DNA from: Methanotrichaceae archaeon
GTDB lineage: Archaea > Halobacteriota > Methanosarcinia > Methanotrichales > Methanotrichaceae
DNA length: 46,980 nt
Reading direction: 5' to 3'
Assembly (NCBI GenBank): GCA_013178225.1
Contig: JABLXE010000017.1
Coordinates: 1 to 46,980 of the forward strand
The notes under the pieces are model-generated. The model did not search any database, had not been told where the DNA came from, and saw only the letters and a list, made by a program, of their open reading frames with translations. The first letter of the stretch is position 1; each line of letters begins with the position of its first letter. Position numbers and translations under genes: made by a program. Below are positions 26,498-35,089 of this stretch, one piece after another.

Positions 26498-29400
26498 TTA
26501 CTTCCCCTCATCCTGGAACTTGATCTTCTTTTGGGTCTGGAAAGATCCGGTGTACTGCTGATCGGCCTTTATCTTGCGATAGAACTTGGCGTACTGGGTC
26601 TGAATGTTCCAGGTGCCGTCGAAGGCCTGATCGGTGTTGAACGACAGGGTGTTGTTCTTGGTGTTGGCGCTGGAGACCGAGCTTGTCTGGCTCTTGTCCA
26701 CGTGAGTCAGGTTGAACCTCTCGGTGACGCTGGCTCCCAGTCCTCCGTGGAAGGTGGGAGACTCCACCCGCTGCATGCCCTTGAGCTGGCCGCCGGAAAA
26801 CACCAGGTCCTTCTTCTCGGTGAAGTTGACATCCGGGCTGTTCCTGTCCACGCAGCGCAGCGACTCCAGGGTTATCGATCCATTGCCCTTCATCTTCTCA
26901 TCATAGTGCATGGTGGCTCCGTTGAAGGTGTCCTTGATCGAGACCTCCCCCTGGCCGCGAACTGAGGAGGACTCGATGAAGAGCATTCCCTCTTCAGAGG
27001 CAAAGTGTTCGGATTCGGACTGGCCCTTCACGGAGTTTGACTGAACTGTGCTCCAGTGGAGCATATAGGGGCCGTCATCGGCTCTCGCCAGGCCGTCCTC
27101 CAGATGTACCGACAAAACCAGATAGGTTCCGGCCTCCTTTCCGGAGATGGTGCCGCACCAGTAGCCATCCTTCAGATCGCCGGATTCGAGGGAGAGCGGG
27201 GTGCTGTGTATTAGGTCTACCCCCATCATGTCGCGTTTGGTCAGAGGAAGGTCTGAGACGCCCCACTTGACCTTCGCCGATTCGATGCCGCTGATGCTCC
27301 TCACGTGCACCGTCACCTTGACCGGCTCTCCTGCTGCTGGCTGCGAAGGCGAGGCGGAGACGTCCAGCACCCGGATGGCTCCCTGTTCCGATCCCCTCAC
27401 CCCTTCGATGCTGAGCTCGTAGTTCCTGGCCGAATTGGCCGCGAGATCCTCATCCTCCTCGGACCAGAGATCTTCAGAGGCAGAACTCTGGCCTCCGTAG
27501 GCGGCCTTTTGCAGTGCTTTCTCTATGTACCGGATCAGGTTGGCTATGCCGTCCAAGACCTGGTTCTCGGACTGAACCGCCGTGTCTTTCGCGGCGGCGG
27601 TCACCTTCCTTCCGGCAGAGGATACGGCATCCTTCTGGTCGGGCATATTGACCGGGATCCTGAGATCACCTCTGCCGATGACTGTAACCTCTTCTCCTCG
27701 CCCGCGTCCGGCATCTTGGGTTGGCGGCGAAGGCGGCTTCATTCCCGGAAGCTTGAGCACGGAGATCTTCAAGCTGCAAGCTCCGCGCACCGATTTGCGT
27801 TCCTGGGTGAATCCTTCAGCCGTTATCTGGTCATCAACCTCCTGCCACACCGTCTTGGCCGCGGCAACGGTCTTCTGGCTCTTGGGGGCCAGGAAGTCGA
27901 TGGTTCCCAGAGGCCCGAAGGTCTTGCTGATCACGAAGACGTCAGTCAGGGCAATGCTTCCGGTATTGGCAACTTTACAGGTGATCAGGCTGTCGTTTCC
28001 GGGAGCCAGAATCGAAGGCGAAGAGCTGGCAAATACCTTGATGGCCGTCGTCACCACCCTGACCTCCGCACTTGAAGCGTCAGAACAAACCTGTCCGCGA
28101 CTGTCCTCTGCCAGCACCTCGAACTCCAGAGTGGCGTTGGATTTCGCGGCGGTACAGGTATCGATCACCTGGAACTCTCCGGGTTCCAGGCGCTCTATCG
28201 CGGCCAGCCTCGATCCGTCCCGGATCAGAACTATGCCGGTTAGCACGTCGTTTCCGGCATTGGTTATCAGGCAGCTTTGAGCTGCGGCCTCGCCCGGACA
28301 GACATCGATCTCCGCAGGCTGAACCTTCAGGTCGATCTGCGGCTGTATGGCCCGGAGAGCAACGCAACCCTGCCCGGTGACCGCCCGGCCCCTGGCAGTG
28401 TGCCCCTCTGCAGTTACGTTGATTGCACAGCTATCTTCGCAGCTGTAAAGGGCCATCATTCTGACCGACTGGCCCGGAGGAAGCTCCTTCAGCAGGCACC
28501 GGTTCCCGCTGCTGATCAGGGTCACGTTGTATAGGTCCTCCTCGCCGGTGTTCTTAAGCACCCAGGTGACCCGCGCGTCCTCGCCCGGATAGACCAGGAC
28601 CTCCGCAGGCAGGGCTTCGATCTCCAGGCTGGCGTTGAGCACTTTCAGATCCAGCGTCTGGCTGGCAAAGAGCCGGCGGCTGTGAGCATCCCTGGCCAGG
28701 ACGCGAACCTCGTTAAGGACGCTTCGGTCCAGCTTCCAGTCCTTTTGCAGGGTTCTGAGCTCACCCGGCTGAAGTACAGGCACCTGTCCGATCTCCCCGA
28801 AGGAGTCGGAGACGCTGATCTCATGCAGGGTGCTGTTGCCGGTGTTCTTCACGACCACGGTCAAGGGTATGGATTCGCCGCTGTGGGCCGATCCTGGAGC
28901 CCGGGCCTCCAAACTGATCTCAGGGGATACCTTCCAGACCTCGGTCGTGGCGTTATTTGTCCACAGCCGGCCGTCCGGATCCGCAGCCTGGCAGCCCGCC
29001 TCCAGCAACAGGTGATCATCGATTGCTTCTACACCCTCGAGGCGAAGCTCCTTTCCGGGCGTCAGGAATTTGGTGGAGGTTAGCCTCCCGGCGCAGAACA
29101 CTTTGACCTCGGACAGCTCACAGCCACCCAGATTCGTTGCAGTACAGCAGAACCCCACCACCTCTCCGGCCAGGCCTTGCGAGCGGTTGGTGGTGATTGT
29201 GAGCCCCAGTTGCGGCTCATTTTCCGGAAGGGAGGAGACTGTTTCCGGGATCGGGAGCTCAGGGCTCACGGACTGAGTGGTGAGCAGGACCTGCCCGGCC
29301 TTTTCAGAGGCCAGGGCAGCGGCGGAGGAGAGCGGGCTCTGGTAGCGGACCTCTCCGTACACCATCTTTCCCGAAGAATCCAGGGCTGAGACGGTGATAT

Positions 29401-29875
29401 CCGCAGCCAAATCGCTTACGGCAAGGACCCGGTTCTCATCCGGAGCTAGCTGGGATAAAATCCCCAGCACCGATCCCTGTGACGATACCTTGATCCTTGT
29501 GAGGTCTGAAAAGCCTGAATTTCGCAGGGAGATCTGGGTGGATTTGCGGTCGGATGATTTGACGGTGGCAATCAACTCCGAGTTTACTGATGCGATATGC
29601 AGGATTTCATCCTGTGGCGTAATTGAGCTTTTAGCCGGACAATTGGCGGGGACTATCTCAGGAACGGGAGCAGAATTCGAGATAGAATCTGGGATCGGGC
29701 TCGGAGCTGAGACCAGCGCAGATTGCGGCCCCGGTGCGGCCTGGAAGAATCCAGAGATTAGGAGGAGAGTAGGGACTGAAATTGCCAAAAAGAGAGCCAG
29801 GCCGATCACCGCCGGGCTGATTACGCCAACGCCTCTATCCAGAGGTAGTCTGCGCTTTAAGCTACCCCTCTTCAT
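26498..29875 (-). CDS. Large surface protein with CARDB-type repeats and novel C-terminal domain
   Basis: The 1125-residue protein has a basic N-terminus and one membrane helix (about 17-43), with the rest predicted outside. From about residue 85 to 730 there are roughly six repeats of about 110 residues with the CARDB/NEW3-like core xxxVxNTGxxxLxxVxVxxxxxxLxxLxPGE; good copies contain VKNTGNSTLHEISV and LKNTGEEDLYNVTL. A low-complexity linker follows (about 740-840, with PPSPPTQD and GRGRGE). Then comes an Ig-like domain (about 850-940), and a final region of about 170 residues whose pattern recurs in the 247-residue exported protein at 33407-34150. It ends KIKFQDEGK with no sorting signal. 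The ribosome site AAAAGGGAG precedes ATG 29875. It is probably an envelope or adhesion component. Confidence 0.85.
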   Translation of the reverse strand: MKRGSLKRRLPLDRGVGVISPAVIGLALFLAISVPTLLLISGFFQAAPGPQSALVSAPSPIPDSISNSAPVPEIVPANCPAKSSITPQDEILHIASVNSELIATVKSSDRKSTQISLRNSGFSDLTRIKVSSQGSVLGILSQLAPDENRVLAVSDLAADITVSALDSSGKMVYGEVRYQSPLSSAAALASEKAGQVLLTTQSVSPELPIPETVSSLPENEPQLGLTITTNRSQGLAGEVVGFCCTATNLGGCELSEVKVFCAGRLTSTKFLTPGKELRLEGVEAIDDHLLLEAGCQAADPDGRLWTNNATTEVWKVSPEISLEARAPGSAHSGESIPLTVVVKNTGNSTLHEISVSDSFGEIGQVPVLQPGELRTLQKDWKLDRSVLNEVRVLARDAHSRRLFASQTLDLKVLNASLEIEALPAEVLVYPGEDARVTWVLKNTGEEDLYNVTLISSGNRCLLKELPPGQSVRMMALYSCEDSCAINVTAEGHTARGRAVTGQGCVALRAIQPQIDLKVQPAEIDVCPGEAAAQSCLITNAGNDVLTGIVLIRDGSRLAAIERLEPGEFQVIDTCTAAKSNATLEFEVLAEDSRGQVCSDASSAEVRVVTTAIKVFASSSPSILAPGNDSLITCKVANTGSIALTDVFVISKTFGPLGTIDFLAPKSQKTVAAAKTVWQEVDDQITAEGFTQERKSVRGACSLKISVLKLPGMKPPSPPTQDAGRGRGEEVTVIGRGDLRIPVNMPDQKDAVSSAGRKVTAAAKDTAVQSENQVLDGIANLIRYIEKALQKAAYGGQSSASEDLWSEEDEDLAANSARNYELSIEGVRGSEQGAIRVLDVSASPSQPAAGEPVKVTVHVRSISGIESAKVKWGVSDLPLTKRDMMGVDLIHSTPLSLESGDLKDGYWCGTISGKEAGTYLVLSVHLEDGLARADDGPYMLHWSTVQSNSVKGQSESEHFASEEGMLFIESSSVRGQGEVSIKDTFNGATMHYDEKMKGNGSITLESLRCVDRNSPDVNFTEKKDLVFSGGQLKGMQRVESPTFHGGLGASVTERFNLTHVDKSQTSSVSSANTKNNTLSFNTDQAFDGTWNIQTQYAKFYRKIKADQQYTGSFQTQKKIKFQDEGK

Positions 29876-30021
29876 TCTACTCCCTTTTATCCCCTCGAAT
29901 AGTCCCTTCTATCGCGGATAAAGCCTTAGATTCTCAGATCCCTTTTCAACCATTTTTATTTTTCTATCTATAAATGCATTTCGGATGTTCAGAAAAACTT
30001 GCAAGGATGCCATAATCAGGG

Positions 30022-30029
30022 TTTTATAG
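30022..30029 (+). promoter_or_regulatory. TATA box of the GntP-like permease gene
   Basis: TTTTATAG is centred 25 bases before ATG 30051, with no ribosome site between. The message is probably leaderless. Confidence 0.55.
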
Positions 30030-30050
30030 CGGACACCGCGATAAACTTTC

Positions 30051-31271
30051 ATGGACCCGTTGCCAGCCTTTGTCATATCGATGGTCCTAATAAGCGCAAT
30101 CATCCCTAAAACGGGACCTTTCCTGAGCCTGGTCGTCTCCGCCGTCGTCTTCGGAATTCTTTCCGGCATGGGCCCGGAGATGCTCGAATACATGGCCACC
30201 GGTCTTGGCCGGATATTTTCATCTCTGGCCGTAGTGGTGTTCTCAGGTGCCGCCATTGCCGAATATCTGCGCCAGAAGGGTGGCGTCGAGAGGATTGTCT
30301 GCGACCTGATGAAAGCCTCCAAGAACGGGCTCCTGGTATCGGGTGCAGCTGGCTACCTGATCGCCCTTCCGGTGATGTGCAGCATCACCGCCTTCATGAT
30401 ACTGGAGCCGGTGATGAGAGGCCTGGGAGAGCGGACGGAAGGATCGGGAAGAAGGCTCTTGTTCATGACCTCTGCTGCCTCCATCATCTCCTTCAATCTG
30501 GTCTACCCCTCGCCGGTGATGGTCACCCTCTCGAACACCCTGGAGGCTTCCCCGCGCGATCTCCTGGCAGCAGGCCTTCCCATCTCTTTGCTGCTATTCC
30601 TGCCGGCCTATCTCTATATGCGAACCCAGCCGGGCATCAGGGCGGCAAAATCGCCGGGACAACCTTCAGGAGACGAAGCAAGTGCCATCGTCTGGCTTCC
30701 GCTGGCCTTTCCCATGGCGCTCATACTGCTGGGGATGGTCTGGGGAGACAATGAGACCATACGGCTGATCGGAAACCCCAGCCTGGCGCTGTTGCTGGGT
30801 GCACTGCTTGGCCTGGCGCTGGCAAAAGAGAAGCTGGAAGAGATAGTACACGCCGCCACCAGACGATCTGGAGTGATTCTCCTGGATCTGTGCGGAGCCG
30901 GAGCTTTCGGCTACGTGATCGCTCAGAGCGATCTCGGGCATTCGCTCTATGCCCTGATTGGAGACCGTCTGCCCCTTTTGCTTCTGCCCTTTCTGGTCTC
31001 CGCGGTGATTCAGCTGGCGCAGGGATCGCGAGTCGTAACTGCAGTTGTGGCCTCGCAGATTCTGACCGGATATCCGGTGCAGGGTGTGACCATGGCTTTG
31101 CTGATAGCCTCTGGAGCCTTCATGTTCTCCTACCTGACCGACCCCTACTTCTGGCTGGTCAAACGATACACAGGCGCCAGCATTAGCCAGATGGTCAGGG
31201 GATACACTCTGCCCCTATGCCTGCTGGGCCTGCTTTCCTTTGCGGCGGCCGTCCTCTACTCGGAGCTGTAA
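30051..31271 (+). CDS. GntP-like membrane permease
   Basis: The 406-residue protein has about 11-12 predicted membrane helices and no soluble domain. Helix composition, the two-half layout and segments such as SAASIISFNLVYPSPVMVTL resemble the GntP/ion-transporter superfamily that carries gluconate or other organic anions. I cannot assign a substrate, and the precise family call is moderate. Translation probably starts on a leaderless message at ATG 30051. The last 16 bases overlap the end of the convergent DUF123 gene, where an 18-base unit is partly duplicated. Confidence 0.7.
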   Translation: MDPLPAFVISMVLISAIIPKTGPFLSLVVSAVVFGILSGMGPEMLEYMATGLGRIFSSLAVVVFSGAAIAEYLRQKGGVERIVCDLMKASKNGLLVSGAAGYLIALPVMCSITAFMILEPVMRGLGERTEGSGRRLLFMTSAASIISFNLVYPSPVMVTLSNTLEASPRDLLAAGLPISLLLFLPAYLYMRTQPGIRAAKSPGQPSGDEASAIVWLPLAFPMALILLGMVWGDNETIRLIGNPSLALLLGALLGLALAKEKLEEIVHAATRRSGVILLDLCGAGAFGYVIAQSDLGHSLYALIGDRLPLLLLPFLVSAVIQLAQGSRVVTAVVASQILTGYPVQGVTMALLIASGAFMFSYLTDPYFWLVKRYTGASISQMVRGYTLPLCLLGLLSFAAAVLYSEL

Positions 31272-31738
31272 TTCTGCAAGGAGCTGTAATCCTTGTCGTG
31301 AGCAGAATACACCGCTAAAAGTGCCTCCGAGCAATCGCAGGAATAGTGCAGATGGCTCAGACAGCGGCAGTCCGAGCAGCCGAAGCCGGGAATGGCCGTC
31401 AGGCTGCGGCCGATCTCCTGCGCGATTGCGCACTCCAGGTTGCGATCGGTGACGGTAATAGCCGCGTCCACCCAGGCCGCAAGAGGCAGCAGATAATCGA
31501 TATGCCAGCGCCGGATCATCTTGCAGCCACAGTTGATCTCCCGGTGCCTCTGTACTCGTTTGAGTCCGCCAGGCCCCCGTGCCGAGCCGGTGTAGACGTA
31601 GCATCCTGCCGAAAGATGAAGCCGCCCCAGGGCTCCCACCACCAGATCGCAATCACAGTCCAGCCTGAGCACCAGGGTGTATATTCCTCGCGTCACCGTC
31701 ACCTTGTGAGCCTCTTTTGCGCTTAATTCTTGCCCCAA
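31256..31738 (-). CDS. DUF123 (GIY-YIG-like) protein
   Basis: The 160-residue protein carries the DUF123 pattern: GIYTLVLRL near residue 18, AGCYVYTGSARGPGGL in the middle, WHIDYLL near 79, and the Cys-rich block FGCSDCRCLSHLHYSC (about 118-133). Archaeal DUF123 proteins are sometimes fused to endonuclease III and are thought to be GIY-YIG-type nucleases; that activity is not proven. The gene ends in a small duplication giving YSSLQN-YSSE at the C-terminus, and overlaps the permease gene by 16 bases. Confidence 0.82.
   Translation of the reverse strand: MGQELSAKEAHKVTVTRGIYTLVLRLDCDCDLVVGALGRLHLSAGCYVYTGSARGPGGLKRVQRHREINCGCKMIRRWHIDYLLPLAAWVDAAITVTDRNLECAIAQEIGRSLTAIPGFGCSDCRCLSHLHYSCDCSEALLAVYSAHDKDYSSLQNYSSE
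31262..31290. repeat. Short direct repeat, 18-base period
   Basis: GGAGCTGTAAT occurs at 31262-31272 and again at 31280-31290. The first copy contains the permease stop codon, and both copies code (minus strand) for the NYSS/DYSS end of the DUF123 protein. Confidence 0.6.
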
Positions 31739-31811
31739 GGTGATACGAGATCAATATTAAAGGAAGACTTTTCTAGGAAGAGGGAGCAATATAGCATGGG
31801 GTGAAATTCAA

Positions 31812-32405
31812 GTGAGATTATTAATTGCGGCAGCCCTGGTGCTATTTGCATCCTCCCTGGCCATGGCTGTTCCCGAAACCTATCAGGTAGGACCCTATAG
31901 CGTATCGTTTGATGCCAACACGAATATTCCCTATCAGGCCCAGGTGCTTGAGCCTGCAGTGACCGATGGGCTCACTACCTACAACCTTGTGCTTTCTCAG
32001 GATGATCAGACCGGCGCATCCATAAGCATTGCAGCCTTCGAGAATATGACAGACTCAACCACATATATGCTCAAGAATATTGCCGGTTTGAGGATGGCGC
32101 TTTACGGCTTCAATGCAACCGCTGATGATAGGACGATTGACGGAAGAGAGGGATACCTGGTCACCGGAACTGCAACCGATGGCTCAGAGATGAAGGTATT
32201 CGAAGCCTCTTACTGGCTGGACAGCATCGATTGTGAATGCGGACCGGTATCTGTAGGCCAGACCAGCGTCGGAATCAGGTCTTCGTTCCCGCAGGACATT
32301 ACAGAAAATATTCTGAACAGCCTGCGTATAGCGGAAGGTGCGACAACCGGTGCAGCACCCGCCCAGACAACGATGGACATGCCCCCATTGGGCGTGACAA
32401 CCTAA
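31812..32405 (+). CDS. Small exported protein, 197 residues, unknown
   Basis: The protein has a clear signal peptide (MRLLIAAALVLFASSLAMAV, cleavage near AMA-VP) and a mature part of about 178 residues. That part is predicted to be mostly beta, with a CxC pair (DCECG, about 141-144) and a Thr/Ala/Pro-rich tail (about 175-197). I recognise no family. The start is GTG 31812, with GGGGTG about nine bases upstream. The gene is followed by a poly-T zone. It opens a series of exported proteins but has its own transcription unit. Confidence 0.7.
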   Translation: MRLLIAAALVLFASSLAMAVPETYQVGPYSVSFDANTNIPYQAQVLEPAVTDGLTTYNLVLSQDDQTGASISIAAFENMTDSTTYMLKNIAGLRMALYGFNATADDRTIDGREGYLVTGTATDGSEMKVFEASYWLDSIDCECGPVSVGQTSVGIRSSFPQDITENILNSLRIAEGATTGAAPAQTTMDMPPLGVTT

Positions 32406-32418
32406 AAGGGCAAATCAT

Positions 32419-32441
32419 TTAAATTTTTTATTTTGTTTTTC
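32419..32441 (+). terminator. Poly-T termination zone
   Basis: TTTAAATTTTTTATTTTG followed by TTTTT lies 15-35 bases after the stop of the exported protein gene, without a stem. Such T-rich tracts are the common archaeal termination signal. Confidence 0.5.
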
Positions 32442-32525
32442 GGCACTTCGCATTTAGCGTGAGCTATTTATGCGATCTGCATTTCTTTTATGATCGAAAT
32501 AGAGGCGACGTTATCGACCGAAAGA

Positions 32526-32539
32526 GAAACTATTTATTC
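32526..32539 (+). promoter_or_regulatory. BRE and TATA box of the tRNA-Leu gene
   Basis: GAAACTATTTATTC combines a GAAA BRE-like element with a TATA box. It is centred about 38 bases before the tRNA 5' end, which predicts a short 5' leader removed by RNase P. Confidence 0.6.
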
Positions 32540-32571
32540 ACGGTGTTCTATTTAGTCGCGGTTCCTTAGCA

Positions 32572-32655
32572 GCGGGGTTTGCCAAGCTGGCCAAAGGCGC
32601 GGGACTTAAGATCCCGTCTCGCAGGAGTTCGCGGGTTCGAATCCCGTACCCCGCA
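32572..32655 (+). tRNA. tRNA-Leu, anticodon UAA
   Basis: This is a complete tRNA cloverleaf of 84 bases. The acceptor stem pairs GCGGGGT with ACCCCGC and has discriminator A. The D-arm contains TGCCAAGCTGGCCAAAGGC. The anticodon stem CGGGA/TCCCG encloses loop CTTAAGA with anticodon TAA. A long variable arm follows, as expected for tRNA-Leu, and the T-arm is GCGGG-TTCGAAT-CCCGT. There is no intron and no encoded CCA; TATTAG follows directly. It reads UUA codons. A short T5 run at about 32667-32671 may end the transcript. Confidence 0.97.
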
Positions 32656-32804
32656 TATTAGCAGCTATTTTTCGCGTGGCTCCCATGGCTGATCGAAAAC
32701 GCAAAACCTGAATTGAAGCGCCAGTAACCATATCCGAGGCCATTTATTAAATTGTTATTTTATAATAGAGAAGCAATTGAATCATCGCCGGCATTTCGTC
32801 CGGG

Positions 32805-33011
32805 TTACCCGCTAATGACCAGCATCTTGCCCTTGGCGTCTCTTTGCACCACCACCGATTCCGCCTTCGGCTGAGAGACGATCTTCTTCAGAATGATTGT
32901 ACCATCACCCAGATAGTCGACAGCCAGGCAATCGCCTTCGTTCAGGTCTAACCGGTATCTGATCCCCAGCGGAAGGGAGACGCGTCCATTGGCGTCCATT
33001 TTAGTAATCAA
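32805..33011 (-). CDS. AbrB/SpoVT-family DNA-binding protein, 68 residues
   Basis: The swapped-hairpin AbrB fold fits residues 3-45 (KMDANGRVSLPLGIRYRLDL and then a hydrophobic strand pair ending ILKK). A 20-residue tail follows. Such proteins are dimeric transcription regulators or antitoxins; no toxin gene is adjacent, so a stand-alone regulator is more likely. The start is TTG 33011, supported by TTAGGAGTG about nine bases upstream and a TATA-like CTTAATATAACG near 33040-33052. An ATG four codons in is an alternative. Confidence 0.8.
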   Translation of the reverse strand: MITKMDANGRVSLPLGIRYRLDLNEGDCLAVDYLGDGTIILKKIVSQPKAESVVVQRDAKGKMLVISG

Positions 33012-33406
33012 CGTAAATCACTCCTAAAATATGCGCCACCTTCGTTATATTAAGACTTCTTTTGAGATGAGAGTCATGTGAATGTTCCTTCTGCTATCGA
33101 ATTTAGATGGACTGATAGCATTTTTCGCCCTCATGATCATCACACATTCGGTTGTCTCTAGGCACAGAGGCTACATAATGGGTTACATAGTACAGAAAAC
33201 GCACCTAAAATGAATATAAGATGAATTTAATGGTTATTGATACCAATAGTACGATCGCCGCTCATCACACCAGGCCGCACAAAGGGTAGGAGTGCAGCCA
33301 CTCATGCGAAAAAACTGGCCGCCACGGAGGCAGAGCATCAGGTCCAAAGAGCCAAGAAAAGAGCAGCCAGGAACCCGGGGCCAATCAGGCATCACTGTTA
33401 TGCCTT
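33012..33406. other. Intergenic, AT-richer, one possible tiny ORF
   Basis: Besides the AbrB promoter at the left end, the region has lower GC content than its surroundings. It holds a possible 43-codon membrane ORF at 33082-33213. A 64-codon minus-strand frame at 33234-33428 runs into the next gene and has no ribosome site. No other structure is visible. Confidence 0.4.
33082..33213 (+). CDS. Possible small membrane protein, 43 residues
   Basis: ATG 33082 opens a frame with a hydrophobic first half (MFLLLSNLDGLIAFFALMII) and a basic second half (SRHRGY, QKTHLK), as in a single-span membrane protein. No ribosome site or clear TATA box stands at the right distance, so this may be chance. No family is recognised. 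Confidence 0.22.
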   Translation: MFLLLSNLDGLIAFFALMIITHSVVSRHRGYIMGYIVQKTHLK

Positions 33407-34150
33407 CTAGCAGTCTATACCCTCGCATCCCAGCCGGTCGTTTTCCGGCGTCGGATCTTCGTGGAACTTGAGCAGCTTCTCAACCTCGAACTTGCCCTCA
33501 AACCTCTCGTGCGCAGTCACGTCTTTGGACATGAACTTGTGCATCCTGGCATTGGTCTCCCAGGTGCCGTTAAACGAATTTCGAACGTTCATTCCTACAG
33601 TATGAACCGGGCTTTGCCCCAGGAGTTCTGCTATCCGATCCGCGTCGTTTACGTAGCTCGCAGGATTGGTAGAAGCAAAGAAGGTCTTCTCCTGCCGGTC
33701 CAGCTCCGTTACCGCATAGCTCTCAGTGATCTCTGCTCCGATTCCGCCCCAGAAGGACTTGGAATGAATGTACTTGAAGCCCACCAGAGGGGTCGTGCCG
33801 GAATAGGTGATGCTGCTGCCCTCGTAGAGATTCAGCAGAGAAGGCTTTCCGCTGATGTTCTGGCAAATATTCTCAGCCCGCTGCGCTTCTACCGTGCCGG
33901 TGTTAAGCTCCAGGTCGCCGTCGCCGGACATGAAGTTGTAGTACTCCAGGGCAAGCTCTCTATCCACTACCGAAACCCCTACCTCAAAGTATCCCGTTCC
34001 CGCCACTTTGAGCCGGTTGGTGAAGTCGCCGTCCTGCATGGGCTCGGTTATGGCCGGAGTGGCCCCCGACAGGCCGCTTGCCAGCAGAACTAAAAGCGCC
34101 AGTAATGCCTTTCCCTTCGTACTACTACCCCGCAGATCGCTAAATTCCAT
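33407..34150 (-). CDS. Exported protein sharing a domain with the CARDB surface protein
   Basis: The 247-residue protein has a signal peptide (hydrophobic core ALLALLVLLASGLSG, about 15-29) and a mature part that is essentially one domain. Its pattern matches the last 170 residues of the 1125-residue protein at 26498-29875. Matching landmarks are M-x-G-x-G near the middle, then GFKYIHSKSFWGGIGAEITE against GMQRVESPTFHGGLGASVTE. Next is FNGTWETNARMHKF against FDGTWNIQTQYAKF, and last FEGKFEVEKLLKF against YTGSFQTQKKIKF. It ends in a Cys-containing tail (RLGCEGIDC). No known family is recognised. The gene stands alone on the minus strand. Confidence 0.75.
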   Translation of the reverse strand: MEFSDLRGSSTKGKALLALLVLLASGLSGATPAITEPMQDGDFTNRLKVAGTGYFEVGVSVVDRELALEYYNFMSGDGDLELNTGTVEAQRAENICQNISGKPSLLNLYEGSSITYSGTTPLVGFKYIHSKSFWGGIGAEITESYAVTELDRQEKTFFASTNPASYVNDADRIAELLGQSPVHTVGMNVRNSFNGTWETNARMHKFMSKDVTAHERFEGKFEVEKLLKFHEDPTPENDRLGCEGIDC

Positions 34151-34322
34151 TATGAACGTTCTAGCTAAAAAAGTTATTGCAGCAGGCTGGAGAATACCAC
34201 CCTGGGCATTGTCCGAAGGAAGCGACGATCACCGGTCAAAGCATGGGCGGACTGGATCTGACCGGCACTTTTCGACAAGCTACCAGAAAGGCGGTCCGAA
34301 TCATTCACCATCAAAGGATCGC

Positions 34323-34922
34323 TTAAATGGCCCTTCGCGGTGTTGATGAATTGCCAAAAGAATTGCCTGCCCAGCGGTTCTGCCCGTCATCGCGAGCATC
34401 TCCTCGATAGTTGTCCCGCAGGAGATTGTCGAAAATGGAGTTTCCGCTCACGTGTTCCAGAATTATCCCCCACTCCAGATTTCCGCTGATCAGGTTTCCG
34501 TATATCGAATTATTGCATCCTTTCTCGATACGAATCCCCACGAAGTTGTTGACCACGAGGTTATCCGCGATGGTGTTGTTGCTGGACAGAACTCTGATGC
34601 CGGCCGCGTGAGGGTCCTCTAAAAGAAAGCCTCCCGAGTTTACGATTTTGAAGCCCCGCAAGACCACCCCGTCAGAGGTCATGGTCACGGCGCTGCCACT
34701 GGCGGTTGCATCCAGAACCGGTCTGCCCTCGCCCTCCAGCGTTATGGGCTTATCTATCTTAAGGTGCTCGAAGTAAGTTCCGTTCTTGACCAGGACCAGG
34801 TCACCTGACCGGGCAGCATAGATGGCCCCCTGGATGCTCTCTTTGGGCAAGACTATGAAAGTGGCAGCCTGGACCAGAGATGCAGACAGAACCATGATCA
34901 CAGCCAGATAGATGATCTTCAT
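34323..34922 (-). CDS. Exported NosD-like right-handed beta-helix protein
   Basis: The 199-residue protein has a signal peptide (MKIIYLAVIMVLSASLVQA) and then about seven parallel beta-helix (PbH1/CASH) coils. These show the usual alternation of NNTIADNLVVNNFVGIRIEK and NSIYGNLISGN. NosD-type proteins bind or process carbohydrate or act as periplasmic assembly factors; here the role is open. The start is ATG 34922. A longer upstream frame exists, but the ATG begins the signal peptide and a TATA element lies 25 bases before it, giving a leaderless message. Confidence 0.85.
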   Translation of the reverse strand: MKIIYLAVIMVLSASLVQAATFIVLPKESIQGAIYAARSGDLVLVKNGTYFEHLKIDKPITLEGEGRPVLDATASGSAVTMTSDGVVLRGFKIVNSGGFLLEDPHAAGIRVLSSNNTIADNLVVNNFVGIRIEKGCNNSIYGNLISGNLEWGIILEHVSGNSIFDNLLRDNYRGDARDDGQNRWAGNSFGNSSTPRRAI

Positions 34923-34940
34923 GAATAATTCTCTTATGAA

Positions 34941-34950
34941 CCGTATAAGG
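34941..34950 (-). promoter_or_regulatory. TATA box of the beta-helix protein gene
   Basis: CCTTATACGG on the minus strand is centred about 25 bases before the ATG at 34920-34922, which predicts a leaderless transcript. Confidence 0.5.
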
Positions 34951-35089
34951 TAAAAGCCTTTAATCACCTCAGGTCCGGACCATAGGACCTGAACTCGAAC
35001 CGCCGGGCTGATGTCTAAAGCGCGGTCCTCAGAAGCAGACCATGAGGTAACCGTTAGCTTGATCTTCTTTATTGCACGATTATTCGGCA

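Noticed and set aside
32805-33213. AbrB-type protein with the tiny membrane ORF as a toxin-antitoxin pair
   Set aside because: The two are divergent, not co-transcribed, and the small ORF has no convincing start signals.
33234-33428. 64-codon minus-strand frame
   Set aside because: It overlaps the end of the 247-residue exported protein gene, has no ribosome site, and its Trp/Cys/Arg-rich composition is typical of a chance frame.
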